A stretch of 37,181 bases of DNA, from positions 1-37,181 of the forward strand of contig JANQGU010000365.1 in assembly GCA_028282935.1 (NCBI GenBank), given 5' to 3'. The notes beneath the pieces are model-generated. The model ran no database searches. It saw nothing but the letters and a program-made list of their open reading frames with translations, and had not been told where the DNA came from. The translations under genes and the position numbers were made by a program. This stretch comes from Kiloniellales bacterium. GTDB taxonomy: Bacteria > Pseudomonadota > Alphaproteobacteria > Kiloniellales > JAKSBE01. Positions 7,953 through 20,583 of the stretch are shown here, piece by piece (position 1 is the first letter of the stretch; every line of letters begins with the position of its first letter).

Positions 7953-10496
7953 TCAGTCCTCGTCGAGGCCGTCGTCCTTCGCGACCTGGTGGAAGCCGCC
8001 GAACATCGGGAAGCTGGCGACGATGGGGTCATGGTCGCTGGCCTGGTCCGAGAACTCGCTGTTCACGTGGACGACGTCGACCTTGCCCAAAAAGCCGAGC
8101 CGCCGGCTGACCAGGATGTTGTCCAGGGCCTGGGAGTTGCCGTCGAAGATGAAGGTGTAGCGGTCCCGGGCGGGAAGCCGGCCGAGCAGGTCCTTGAGCA
8201 CGGGCGGCTTCCACCGGAACCCGCGCCGCCCGTCGTCCTCGCCCTCGGCGGTCGCGGTGCCCCGCAGCACGTCGAGGGGCGGCGAGAAGGGGAAGTCGTT
8301 GAGGTCGCCCAGGACGATGACCTTCGCCCAGCGGTCCTCGGCCAGGATCGCGTCGACGAAGTCGTTGATGACCTGCGCCTGCTGCAGACGCTGGGTCTCG
8401 GAGATCAGCGTCGGCCGCTGCGACGGCCCGAAGAGGGGCTGGTCGCCGCCCTTGGAGTTGAAGTGGTTAGCGACGACGAAGATCCGGTTGCGGCCGAAGC
8501 GAAACTCGGCGGCCAAGGGCTTGCGGCTGGACGCGAAGGCGTCGCCGTCGGAAAGGTCGGGATCGAGGACCCGCCCGGGGTTGAACGACAGCCTGGGTCC
8601 GGGCAGCACCGTGGTGTTGCTGGTCGCGTCGCCCGCATCCCCGGGGGCCAGGCTGGTGCGGTCCTGGCGGAACAGGAAGCCGACCCGGATGTTGCCGCCC
8701 GGCTGGCCGCCGTCCCGGCCGTCCTCGGGATCGATCTGGGCGAAGTCGTAGACCCCGGCCAGGGCGGGATCGGCGGCCTCGATCGCGGCGATCAGCTCGG
8801 CGAAGCTCTGCGCCGCCGAGACCGTGCCGTCGTCGTTGGGCCCGGTGTCGTCCTGCACCTCCTGCAGCGCCAGGATGTCGGGCGCCTTGAGGTTGTCGAC
8901 GATGATCCCGGCCAGCTCGCCGATCCGCGCGCCATCGCCGGGATCGAGGTTCTCGACGTTGAGGGTGGCGACGGTGAGCGCGAAGCGCGACCCCTTGAGC
9001 TTGGTGACCTCGCGGGTCAGGTCGTTGGAGACCACCTCGAGCGGCGCCAGGGTGTCGATCTCGAAGTTCTCGAAATCATAGCGCAGCACGCCGACCACCG
9101 GCTCCAGCCGGGCGCCGACGTCGAGGTCGTCCGGCACGGCGCCGCCGACGATGCCGTCGTCGATCTGGATCCGCTCGGGGTTGAAGTCCCTGGCGCGGAT
9201 GGTGATGCCGCCGCGCGCGTTGACGCCGCTCGCCGCCGCGCCGTCGTCGGCGACCACCCAGACCTCGCCGAAGCGGCTGGGCGGCGAGACCACCTGCGGG
9301 GCGGAGACCTCGACCAGCATGCCTTCGAGGCTCTCGTAGAAGTCGAGGCCCTCGGAGAGCTCGAGCGCCGCCGCGTCCTCGATGAAGCCGTCGAAGCGCG
9401 AGATCGTCCTGTCCGGCGGCAGCAGGCCGGCCTGGCCCAGCAGCGTCGGCGCGATGGCGCCGCCGCCGCCCAGGACCGTGACCTGATTCGCGGGATCAGC
9501 GTTGGCGCGGATCCGGGTGGTGGTCAGGTTCTCGACGTTGGCCGCCGGGCGTTCCTCCTCGACCACGCCGTCGACCTGGATCAGGCTGCCGATCGTGACG
9601 CCGAGGTCTGCGGGATCGCTGCGGCCGATCAGCACGAAGACGCCCTCGGAGCTGCGCGGATCCCCGTCCGGCGCGGCCTCCTGCATGTAGAAGCCGCGAG
9701 CGAAGCTGGGGCTGGTGTCGATCGCCGTCACCACGCCCTCCAGGCCCGCCACCGCCTGGCCCTCGAAGACCGAGCGATGGGCGATGCCCTGGACGTCGTG
9801 GATGCGCAGGCCCGCCGGGGCGTCGCCGCCGCCGCTGGCGTAGTCGCGGGCGTTGGGATCGGCCGGCGTGTTGAGCGCCTCGACCGCCGGATCGAGGTCG
9901 CCGTCGAAGCCGGGAATGCCCTCGGCGAAGAAGTCGTTGCGCAGCCAGACCCCGGAGACCAGCGAGGCGCCGCCGACGGTGAACGCGCCGCCGTCGAAGT
10001 CCGGGTCCAGGACCAGGTCCGCGTAGACCAGGTCGCCCGCCCCGCCGTCGCTGACCGCGATCGAATCGAGGATCTCGTCCCAGAAGGTCGCGGTGATCGC
10101 GCCGCTGCCGCCCGGGTCGACGTTGTCGCCGACCGCCCCGGAGAAGTTGGTGACCAGCAGGAGCGTGTTGGTCCCGTTCTCGAAGCGGTTGTTCTGGTAG
10201 CGCGTCGTGACCAGTCCGCGCGTGTCGGAGGTGCCGAAGCGCTGGGCGGCGTCGATGCGGCCCTGCGGGGCGTTGCTGTCGCCCTCGATGGACAGCACCC
10301 AGACGTCGAAGTAGCTCGTGTTCGGCTCGCCCAGGATCTCGACGTATTCGTTGAAGTCGCTGCCCACGTGGTTGAGCACGAACTCGTTGAGGCGCGGCGG
10401 CGTCTCGGCGGCGGCGGCGAAGGGGCCGCTCGCGGCAAGGGCCAAGGCGCCGGCGACGGCCGTCAGGCCGCGGCGCCGTAAGAGCGCAGGTTTCAT
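7953..10496 (-). CDS. Secreted nuclease: lamin-tail-like (LTD) N-terminal region plus C-terminal endonuclease/exonuclease/phosphatase domain (ExeM/NucH-like)
   Basis: Signal peptide MKPALLRRRGLTAVAGALALAASGPFAAAAE; PRLNEFVLNHVGSDFNEYVEILGEPNTSY...VWVLSIEGD (LTD-like); C-terminal TVATLNVENLDP...PDILALQEVQD...KVIVLGDLNDFPFSPPL...SDQASDHDPIVASFP (EEP catalytic motifs). Confidence 0.87.
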   Translation of the reverse strand: MKPALLRRRGLTAVAGALALAASGPFAAAAETPPRLNEFVLNHVGSDFNEYVEILGEPNTSYFDVWVLSIEGDSNAPQGRIDAAQRFGTSDTRGLVTTRYQNNRFENGTNTLLLVTNFSGAVGDNVDPGGSGAITATFWDEILDSIAVSDGGAGDLVYADLVLDPDFDGGAFTVGGASLVSGVWLRNDFFAEGIPGFDGDLDPAVEALNTPADPNARDYASGGGDAPAGLRIHDVQGIAHRSVFEGQAVAGLEGVVTAIDTSPSFARGFYMQEAAPDGDPRSSEGVFVLIGRSDPADLGVTIGSLIQVDGVVEEERPAANVENLTTTRIRANADPANQVTVLGGGGAIAPTLLGQAGLLPPDRTISRFDGFIEDAAALELSEGLDFYESLEGMLVEVSAPQVVSPPSRFGEVWVVADDGAAASGVNARGGITIRARDFNPERIQIDDGIVGGAVPDDLDVGARLEPVVGVLRYDFENFEIDTLAPLEVVSNDLTREVTKLKGSRFALTVATLNVENLDPGDGARIGELAGIIVDNLKAPDILALQEVQDDTGPNDDGTVSAAQSFAELIAAIEAADPALAGVYDFAQIDPEDGRDGGQPGGNIRVGFLFRQDRTSLAPGDAGDATSNTTVLPGPRLSFNPGRVLDPDLSDGDAFASSRKPLAAEFRFGRNRIFVVANHFNSKGGDQPLFGPSQRPTLISETQRLQQAQVINDFVDAILAEDRWAKVIVLGDLNDFPFSPPLDVLRGTATAEGEDDGRRGFRWKPPVLKDLLGRLPARDRYTFIFDGNSQALDNILVSRRLGFLGKVDVVHVNSEFSDQASDHDPIVASFPMFGGFHQVAKDDGLDED

Positions 10497-10700
10497 GTCT
10501 TGGACTCCCTATTGCTGGTGAGGAGGCGGCCGAAACTGCGATGGCTGGAAGGATGGAACGCCACGGCGGGACCGCCTGTGGTTGCAGGTTACCTCAGGCG
10601 CTCTAGCCTCGGCATATGACCGGGCGATAACAGTTGCTTGAGACTTTGGTGACGAGGCCGGGGACGGGAGCACGTTACGGGGCCTGGCGGCCGCGGGCGT

Positions 10701-11597
10701 TTGAGGCGTTTGAAAACCCGGCCCCGCGCGATAGAAACAAGGCGTCGCCAGAAACTTCGCAGGACCGCCGCGGGACTTCGCCCCTTGCCCCACCCCGCCC
10801 CGACATCGGCCAGGACGATCCCGGCCCGCCCGGACTGGGCCTTGTTCCTCGACGTCGACGGCACCCTGCTGCCGATCGCCGAGACGCCGGACGGCGTCGC
10901 GCGGAGCGACGACCTCTGCCATATCCTCGCGCGCCTGGTCCCCGCGCTGGACGGCGCGCTGGCCCTGATCAGCGGCCGGACCATCGCCAACCTCGACCGG
11001 CTTTTCGCGCCCCTGACGCTCTGCGCCGCCGGCCTGCACGGCCTGGAGCGCCGGGGCGCCGACGGCCGGCTGCACCTATTGGGAGAGGCCGCGGCATTGG
11101 ACCACCTGCGGGCGCCGCTGGCGGCGCTGGCCGCCGAGGACCCCGGCCTGATCCTGGAGGACAAGGGCCGGGCGCTGGCCGTGCACTACCGCCAGGCGCC
11201 CGGGCTGGCGGCGCGCGTCAAGGACCGGATCGCGGGCCTGGTGGCGGGATCGCGGGACGAGCTCCGCCTGATCCACGGCAAGATGGTGGTCGAGATCAAG
11301 CCGCGCCACGCCGACAAGGGCTCTGCCGTGCAGGCCTTCATGGCCGAGCCGCCTTTCGCCGGGCGGACAGCGGTCTTCATCGGCGATGACGTGACCGACG
11401 AAGACGGCTTCCGGGCGGTCAACGCCATGGACGGCCTGTCGATCTACGTCGGCGCGGACCAGGTCGGCAGGGGTCAGGTCGGGCTGGCCGAGCGGACGGT
11501 GGCGCGCTATCAGCTATCCCAGGTCGAGCAGGTCTGGCGCTGGCTGGAAGCGACGGCCGACGCCTTGGACGCGCTGAGAGAAGGACCGACGCCTTGA
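10701..11597 (+). CDS. otsB: Trehalose-6-phosphate phosphatase (start uncertain; no upstream ATG, TTG start likely)
   Basis: WALFLDVDGTLLPIAETPDGVARSDDLCHILARLVPALDGALALISGRTIANLDRLF...GKMVVEIKPRHADKGSAVQAFMAEPPFAGRTAVFIGDDVTDEDGFRAVNAMDGLSIYVG. Confidence 0.9.
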   Translation: MRRLKTRPRAIETRRRQKLRRTAAGLRPLPHPAPTSARTIPARPDWALFLDVDGTLLPIAETPDGVARSDDLCHILARLVPALDGALALISGRTIANLDRLFAPLTLCAAGLHGLERRGADGRLHLLGEAAALDHLRAPLAALAAEDPGLILEDKGRALAVHYRQAPGLAARVKDRIAGLVAGSRDELRLIHGKMVVEIKPRHADKGSAVQAFMAEPPFAGRTAVFIGDDVTDEDGFRAVNAMDGLSIYVGADQVGRGQVGLAERTVARYQLSQVEQVWRWLEATADALDALREGPTP

Positions 11598-13378
11598 CCT
11601 CCCTGGATCTCTCGATCATCGGCAACGGCAACTTCAGCGCCCTTATCGACCTGCGCGGCAAGATCGTCTGGAGCTGCCTGCCGCGCTTCGACAGCGATCC
11701 GCGCTTCTGCGCCCTGCTGAACGATCACCAGGACGGCGACAAGGGCTTCTACGAGATCGAGCTGCTGGGCCTCGCCGAGGCCGAGCAAAGCTACCGCGGC
11801 AATTCCGCCGTGGTCGAGACCCGGCTCAAGGACGGCAACGGCGGCGTGGTCCAGATCACCGACTTCGCGCCGCGCTTCCATCAGTTCGGGCGCATGTTCC
11901 GTCCGGGCATGCTGATCCGGCAGATCACGCCGCTGGCCGGCACGCCGCGGGTGCGGATCCGGATGCGGCCGACCTTCGGCTACGGCCAGGGCAAGCCCGA
12001 GCGGACCCGGGGGTCGAACCACATCCGCTACGTGATGCCGGACCTGACCCTGCGGCTGACCACCGACGCCTCCGTGACCTATGTCTGGGACGAGGTCGCC
12101 TTCGTCCTGGAGCGGCCGATCTCGCTCCTGCTGGGGCCGGACGAGAGCTTCACCCTGCCGGTCGCCGAGACCAGCCGAGAGTTCCTGGAGAAGACCGACG
12201 ACTACTGGCGGAACTGGTCGCGCAGCCTGTCCCTGCCCTTCGAGTGGCAGGACGCGGTGATCCGCGCCGCGATCACCCTCAAGCTCTGCAGCTTCGAGGA
12301 GACCGGCGCCATCGTGGCGGCGCCGACGACCTCGATCCCGGAAGCCCACGGCAGCGAGCGCAACTGGGACTACCGCTTCTGCTGGCTGCGCGACTCCTAC
12401 TTCGTGGTCCACGCCCTGAACGCCCTCGGCGCGACCCGGACCATGGAGGAGTACCTCAGCTACATCACCAACATCGTCGCCGCCTCGGAGGACGGCTATC
12501 TGCAGCCGGTCTTCGGGATCACCCTGGAGACCCGCCTGGACGAGACCGTGGTCGACAGCCTGGCCGGCTACCGCGGCATGAGGCCGGTGCGGATCGGCAA
12601 CGACGCCTACAAGCAGGTCCAGAACGACGGCTACGGCGCCGTGGTCCTGTCCTCGGCGCAGGCCTTCTTCGACCGCCGGCTGGAGCACCCCGGCGGCGTC
12701 ACCCTGTTCCGCCGGCTGGAGCGGCTCGGCGAGCAGGCGGCGAAGCGCTGGAACCAGCCGGACGCCGGAATCTGGGAATACCGCGGCCGCGAGGCGGTCC
12801 ACACCTATTCGAGCGTGATGTGCTGGGCCGCCTGCGACCGGCTGAACAAGATCGCCCGGCACCTGGGGATCGAGGATCGCGCCGCCTACTGGTCCAAGAA
12901 GGCCGAGGCGATCCGCAAGGAGATCCTGAAGCGCGCCTGGAACCCGAAGCTGGAGAGCTTCACGGCGACCTTCGACGGCGAGGCGATGGACGCCGTGCTT
13001 CTGCTGCTGCCGCAGCTCGGCTTCATCGCCGTCGACGACCAGCGCTACGTCAAGACGGTCGAGCGGATCGAGACGGTCCTGCGCCGCGGCGACCACATCT
13101 TCCGCTATGCCGAGGCCGACGACTTCGGCGTGCCCTCGACCGCCTTCAACGTCTGCAGCTTCTGGTTCATCGAAGCCCTGGCCGCGCTGGGGCGGGAGGA
13201 GGAGGCGCGCGCGCTCTTCGAGAAGATGCTGGGGGCCCGCAACCCGGTCGGCCTGTTGTCCGAGGACATCGATCCGGCAAGCGGAGAGCTCTGGGGCAAT
13301 TTCCCGCAGACCTATTCGATGGTCGGTCTGATACACTGTGCCATGAAGCTCTCGAAGCCCTGGGAGGAAGCCTTTTGA
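11594..13378 (+). CDS. Glycoside hydrolase family 15 protein (glucoamylase/trehalase-like)
   Basis: MTSLDLSIIGNGNFSALIDLRGKIVWSCLPRFDSDPRFCALLND...SIPEAHGSERNWDYRFCWLRDSYFVVHALNALG...DIDPASGELWGNFPQTYSMVGLIHCAMKL: characteristic GH15 pattern. TTG start at 11594 overlaps the otsB stop. Confidence 0.93.
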   Translation: MTSLDLSIIGNGNFSALIDLRGKIVWSCLPRFDSDPRFCALLNDHQDGDKGFYEIELLGLAEAEQSYRGNSAVVETRLKDGNGGVVQITDFAPRFHQFGRMFRPGMLIRQITPLAGTPRVRIRMRPTFGYGQGKPERTRGSNHIRYVMPDLTLRLTTDASVTYVWDEVAFVLERPISLLLGPDESFTLPVAETSREFLEKTDDYWRNWSRSLSLPFEWQDAVIRAAITLKLCSFEETGAIVAAPTTSIPEAHGSERNWDYRFCWLRDSYFVVHALNALGATRTMEEYLSYITNIVAASEDGYLQPVFGITLETRLDETVVDSLAGYRGMRPVRIGNDAYKQVQNDGYGAVVLSSAQAFFDRRLEHPGGVTLFRRLERLGEQAAKRWNQPDAGIWEYRGREAVHTYSSVMCWAACDRLNKIARHLGIEDRAAYWSKKAEAIRKEILKRAWNPKLESFTATFDGEAMDAVLLLLPQLGFIAVDDQRYVKTVERIETVLRRGDHIFRYAEADDFGVPSTAFNVCSFWFIEALAALGREEEARALFEKMLGARNPVGLLSEDIDPASGELWGNFPQTYSMVGLIHCAMKLSKPWEEAF

Positions 13379-14769
13379 ACCGGCTGGTCGTCGTCTCCAA
13401 CCGTGTGGCTCCGGTGCGCCGAGGCGGGACCGGCGCGGAGGGCGGCCTGGCGGTCGCCATGCAGGGCGCGATGAAGGACCGGGGCGGCGTCTGGTTCGGC
13501 TGGAGCGGCAATACCGTGGCGCACGATTCCAGCCAGGCCAAGGTGATCGAGACCGGCCGGATCTCCTACGCCACCCTCGACCTGACCCAGCGGGACTACA
13601 ACGAGTACTACACCGGCTTCGCCAACTCGGTGCTCTGGCCGCTGTTCCACTACCGCCTGGACCTGACCGACTTCAGCCGCCGCGACATGGCGGGCTACCA
13701 CCGGGTCAACGCGATGTTCGCGAGCCGCCTGCTGCCTCTGCTGAAGGACGGCGACGTGATCTGGGTGCACGACTACCACTTCATCCCCCTGGGCGCCTAC
13801 CTGCGGCAGGCGGGCAGCCGGCAGAAGCTGGGCTTCTTCCTGCACATCCCCTGGCCGCCGATGGAGCTGCTGGCGACCCTGCCGAACCACGAGGCCCTGG
13901 TCCGGGACCTCTGCACCTACGATCTCATCGGCTTCCAGACTCGGACCGACCTCCATGCCTTCGAGGCCTACATCCGCGAGGAGGCCGGCGGCGAGGTCCT
14001 TTCGGGCGGCCGAATCAAGGCCTTCGGCCGCAGCACCCTGGCCAAGGCCTTTCCGATCAGCATCGACACCGAGGAGGTCGCCAAGCTGGCGCGCAGGGCC
14101 GAGCACAGCCCGCAGAGCCGGCGGCTGAGAGAGAGCCTCTCGGACCGTCAGCTGATCACCGGCGTCGACCGGCTCGACTACACCAAGGGCCTGACCGAGC
14201 GCCTGGAGGCCTATCAGCACCTTCTGGCCGGCTATCCGGCCTACCGCGGCCAGGTGACCCTGCTTCAGATCGCGCCGCCGTCGCGCGGCGACCTCTCCGA
14301 CTACCAGCAGATGCGCCAGCAGGTCGAGGCGATCGCGGGGCACATCAACGGCCGCTTCGCCGAGTTCGACTGGTCGCCCGTGCGCTACCTCAACCGGGGC
14401 TTCAAGCGCCAGACCCTGATGGGCTTCCTGAGGCTCAGCGACGTCGGCCTGGTCACGCCCCTGCGCGACGGCATGAACCTGGTCGCCAAGGAGTTCGTGG
14501 CGGCGCAGCCGCCCGAGGACCCCGGCGTCCTGGTCCTCTCCCGCTTCGCCGGCGCGGCGCGCGAGCTCGACGGCGCCCTCATCGTGAACCCCTACGACAT
14601 CGAAGGGGTCGGCGACACCCTGGCGCGCGCCCTGTCGATGGCCCTGCCCGAACGGCGCGAGCGCTGGGAGGCGATGTTCGAGCGGCTGAGCCGCCACGAC
14701 CTCGCGGCCTGGCGCAACGCCTTCATGACCAACCTGGACGCAGCCCCCTGCGCCGCCGCCGCTGCCTGA
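13375..14769 (+). CDS. otsA: Alpha,alpha-trehalose-phosphate synthase (UDP-forming)
   Basis: (M)[44 protein letters not shown]...[18 protein letters not shown]...[22 protein letters not shown]...[18 protein letters not shown] start at 13375 overlaps the GH15 stop; the 841-aa track ORF is an N-terminally over-extended call. Confidence 0.95.
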   Translation: MNRLVVVSNRVAPVRRGGTGAEGGLAVAMQGAMKDRGGVWFGWSGNTVAHDSSQAKVIETGRISYATLDLTQRDYNEYYTGFANSVLWPLFHYRLDLTDFSRRDMAGYHRVNAMFASRLLPLLKDGDVIWVHDYHFIPLGAYLRQAGSRQKLGFFLHIPWPPMELLATLPNHEALVRDLCTYDLIGFQTRTDLHAFEAYIREEAGGEVLSGGRIKAFGRSTLAKAFPISIDTEEVAKLARRAEHSPQSRRLRESLSDRQLITGVDRLDYTKGLTERLEAYQHLLAGYPAYRGQVTLLQIAPPSRGDLSDYQQMRQQVEAIAGHINGRFAEFDWSPVRYLNRGFKRQTLMGFLRLSDVGLVTPLRDGMNLVAKEFVAAQPPEDPGVLVLSRFAGAARELDGALIVNPYDIEGVGDTLARALSMALPERRERWEAMFERLSRHDLAAWRNAFMTNLDAAPCAAAAA

Positions 14770-14773
14770 CGCA

Positions 14774-15727
14774 ATGACCCACGACCTCGTCCTCCTGGGC
14801 GACATCGGCGGCACCAACGCCCGCTTCGCCCTGGCCCGGAACGGCAAGATCAAGACGGTGGCGAGCCTGCGGGTCGCGGAGCATCCGACCGCGAGTTCGG
14901 CGCTGGCCGAGGTCCTGCAGCGGCTTCCGGATGCCCGGCCGCGCCGGGCGGTCTTCGCCTGCGCCGGCCCGGTCGAGGCCGGCGCCATCGCCCTGACCAA
15001 CAGCGCGTGGCGCCTCGAGGAGGGCGAGCTCGAGGCGCGTTTCGGCTTCGAGCGGGTCCTCCTGGTGAACGACTTCGTCGCCGTCGCCTGGGCGCTGCCC
15101 CATCTGCAGCCGGAGCACCTGCGGCCGATCGGTACGGGCGGCGGCAAGCCCGGACGGCCCTGCGTCGCGCTGGGCCCCGGGACCGGCCTCGGCGTCGCCG
15201 CCTACCTGCCGCCGCCGCTGGGCCCGCAGGTGATCACCGGCGAAGGCGGCCACGTCACGCTGCCGGCCGCCGACGACCGGGAGGCCGAGGTCCTGCGGCG
15301 CCTGCGGGGACAGCTCGGGCATGTCTCGGCGGAGCGGCTGCTGTCCGGCGGCGGCCTGGTCCGGCTCTACCAGACCCTGGCCGAGGTCGACGGCCTGAGC
15401 CCGCCGCCGCGCGCCGCCCCGGAGATCACCGCGGCCGCGGCCGCGGGCGGCTGCGCCGCCAGCCGGGCCGCGCTCGACATGTTCTGTGCCATGCTGGGCG
15501 GCTTTGCCGGAAACCTGGCCCTGACCTGGGGCGCCCAGGGCGGCGTCTACATCGCCGGCGGCATCGCGCCGCGGATCGCCGAGCAGCTCGCCGCCTCCGC
15601 CTTCCGGGCCCGCTTCGAGGCCAAGGGCCGGTTCCGGCCCTACCTGGAAGCGATTCCCACCTGGATCGTCCGCCATCCCGAGCCCGCCTTCCTCGGCCTG
15701 TCGCGGATCCGGATCGAAGCCCGCTGA
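14774..15727 (+). CDS. glk: Glucokinase
   Basis: MTHDLVLLGDIGGTNARFALARNGKIKTVASLRVAEHPTASSALAEVL...LTNSAWRLEEGELEARFGFERVLLVNDFVAVAWALPHL...ALGPGTGLGVAAYLPP: GDIGGTNARFAL and NDFVA motifs of the Glk family. Confidence 0.94.
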   Translation: MTHDLVLLGDIGGTNARFALARNGKIKTVASLRVAEHPTASSALAEVLQRLPDARPRRAVFACAGPVEAGAIALTNSAWRLEEGELEARFGFERVLLVNDFVAVAWALPHLQPEHLRPIGTGGGKPGRPCVALGPGTGLGVAAYLPPPLGPQVITGEGGHVTLPAADDREAEVLRRLRGQLGHVSAERLLSGGGLVRLYQTLAEVDGLSPPPRAAPEITAAAAAGGCAASRAALDMFCAMLGGFAGNLALTWGAQGGVYIAGGIAPRIAEQLAASAFRARFEAKGRFRPYLEAIPTWIVRHPEPAFLGLSRIRIEAR

Positions 15728-15837
15728 CCTGACAGGAATCGTGCCTGACCGGCCGGCTGTGCTAGTCTCTGGGCAAGGGACCCGGGTGGGGCCGAGAAGC
15801 GCAGGCGAAACCTGCCAAACGGGACGGTGGAGGCAAG

Positions 15838-17735
15838 GTGTTCAAGCTCAAGAAGCACACCGCGGTGCTGGCGATCGCGGCCGTGGTTCTCTTGCCGCTG
15901 TTGCTTTGGCAGACCGCGGTCTGGACCGAGCGCGTGGCCCTGCGCCAGGTGGCCGAGCAGGCCGCCTCGACCCTGGCGCTCTACGCCACGGGCCTGCAGG
16001 AGGCGGTCGGCAAGTACGAGGCCCTGCCCCGCCTGCTGGCCCGGGACCCGACGCTCGCCGACCTGCTGCGCAACCCCGACGACCCGGCCCGGCGGGACCG
16101 GGTCAACCGCGCCCTGGAAGAGGTCAATGCGATCGCCGGCACCGCCGACACCTATCTGCTCGACCGGGACGGCCTGACCCTGGCCGCGAGCAACTGGAAC
16201 GGCCCGACGCCCTTCGTCGGCCGCAGCTACAGCTACCGCCCTTATTTCCAGCAAGCGATCCGGGGCCGGCTCGGCCGCTACGTCGCCTTGGGCACGGCCT
16301 CCGGCAAGCGGGGCTACTACTTCGCCTATCCGGTCCGCGACCCGGGCGGCGAGATCCTCGGCGCGATCACGGTCAAGGTCCTGCTCGGGCCACTCGAGGC
16401 CGCCTGGCCCGGCACCCCGGACCGTGTGATCGTCACCGATTCGGTCGGCGTGATCCTGATGAGCAGCCGCGATGACTGGCGCTACCGGACCCTGGCGCCG
16501 CTGAGCCCGGCCGAACTGAGCCGGATCAAGACCCAGCGGCAGTACACCGGCACCTCCCTCGCCCCGCTGCCGATCGCCGACCGCCGTGCCTTCGGCGCCA
16601 AGGCGGAGCGGGTCGAGCTGACCGAGGAGACGGCCGGCGGTCCCGCCGCCGGCGGCGAGGCCTTCCTCTTGGAGTCCTTCCCGCTGCGGGGCATCGGCCT
16701 GACGGTCTGGTCGCTTTCGCCGGTCAGCCAGGTCCGCGGCGCTGTCACCCAGGCCATGGTCCTGGCCGCCTTCGGCTTCCTCATCGTCATCGGCCTGACC
16801 TGGATCTGGCTGCAGCGCCGCCTGGCGATCCGCGAGCGCTTCGAGACCGACGAGCGCCACAAGGCGGAGCTGGAAGGCAAGGTCGCCGCCCGCACCCGGG
16901 CGCTGCAGACGGTCAACGCCGACCTGCGCGCGGAGGTCGCGGAGCGCCAGAAGACCGAGCGCGAGCTGCGCGAGACCCAGGCCGAGCTGGTCCAGGCGGC
17001 CAAGATGGCGGCCCTGGGACAGCTCTCGGCCGGCATCGGCCACGAGCTGAACCAGCCCCTGGGCGCGATCCGCTCCTATGCCGACAATGCCAAGGTCCTG
17101 CTGACCCGCGACCGCCTGCCGGAGGTCGAGGCCAACCTGACCCAGATCTCCGGCATCACGACCCGCATGGCCGAGATCATCCGCCGGCTCAAGACCTTCG
17201 CCCGCAAGCCCAGCCACAAGGCCGAGGCGGTCTGCCTGCGCGAGGCCCTGGACGACGCGCTGGCGCTGATGGACTCCCGGATCGACGGTGAGCGCATCGA
17301 GATCGAGGTGCCGGCCGAGGACGCGCGGGTGCTGGCCGACCCGGTGCGCCTGCAGCAGACCCTGGTCAACCTGATCGGCAACGCCCTCGACGCCATGGCC
17401 GAGACCGAGGCGCCCTGCCTGCGCTTCGTCGCCGAGACTCAGGGCGATCAAGTGGCCCTGCAGGTGATCGACTGCGGCCCCGGGATCGCGGAGGCGGCCC
17501 TGGACCACGTCTTCGACCCCTTCTACACCACCAAGGACCCCGGCCAGGGCCTGGGGCTCGGCCTGTCGATCTCCTACAACATCCTGCGCGACCTCGGCGG
17601 CTCGCTGACTGCGCGCAACCGGCCCGAGGGCGGCGCCTGCTTCACCCTGACCCTGCCACGGGCCGTGCCCGCGCCGGCCCCGGCGAAGGCGGAAGAGGTC
17701 GCCGGCCTGGCGCCGCGGCCCAGGGAAGCGGTCCG

Positions 17736-17739
<4 letters not shown>
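15838..17739 (+). CDS. dctB: Membrane sensor histidine kinase, DctB-like
   Basis: GTG start preceded by GGTGGAGG. N-terminal TM and periplasmic sensor, then MAALGQLSAGIGHELNQPLGAIRSYADNAKVLL (H box), NLIGNALDAM, DPFYTTKDPGQGLGLGLSIS (N/G boxes). Adjacent to a dctD-like gene and dctPQM. Confidence 0.87.
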
Positions 17740-19088
<1,349 letters not shown>

Positions 19089-19157
19089 GCGCGCCCGGAA
19101 GGACGCCCGGGAGTCCCTGTGCCGTGTGGCGGGGGTGACAGTCGAAGCCGAAGGGCC

Positions 19158-19173
19158 GTGTGGAAATCCGCAC
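19158..19173. promoter_or_regulatory. Candidate DctD-type upstream activator site
   Basis: GTGTGGAAATCCGCAC: imperfect palindrome about 126 bp upstream of the sigma-54 -24 box. Confidence 0.55.
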
Positions 19174-19283
19174 GCCGCAGAGGCCGGCCCGACGCAGCGG
19201 GTTCCGGAAAGCGGCGGCGAAGTTACAAGCCGAGCGGGCCTTTGCCCGGGTTCGAGCCGGGTTGCCAAGGAAACCTCTTGCTC

Positions 19284-19300
19284 TTGGCACAGCTCTTGCT
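19284..19300 (+). promoter_or_regulatory. Sigma-54 (-24/-12) promoter upstream of dctP
   Basis: TTGGCAC-AGCTC-TTGCT matches the YTGGCAC-N5-TTGCW consensus and lies 104 nt upstream of the dctP ATG. Confidence 0.85.
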
Positions 19301-19349
19301 CACAAGACGGGTACAAGAAAGACTTCAGATGTTCTACTCCGGCGGGTAG

Positions 19350-20426
<1,077 letters not shown>

Positions 20427-20583
20427 ACTTCTCCAAAGAAAGACGGATTCGAGACGGCGGCCTGCAATCGCGGGCCGCCGGACTCGAAAACTGTGTATAA
20501 GACTCCGGAGACGAACCGGGGCGAGTTGAGCTTCGTCAGCGCCGGCAAGCAAAACAAGGCGCGCGAGCAGGGGGAAAGAGAAC

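Noticed and set aside
7911-10481. 856-aa plus-strand ORF opposite the nuclease gene
   Set aside because: Shadow ORF; the minus strand has signal peptide and EEP motifs, the plus strand has no recognisable motif.
12244-13374. N-terminal 377 residues of the 841-aa track ORF joined to OtsA
   Set aside because: Out-of-frame read of the GH15 gene; true OtsA begins at TTG 13375.
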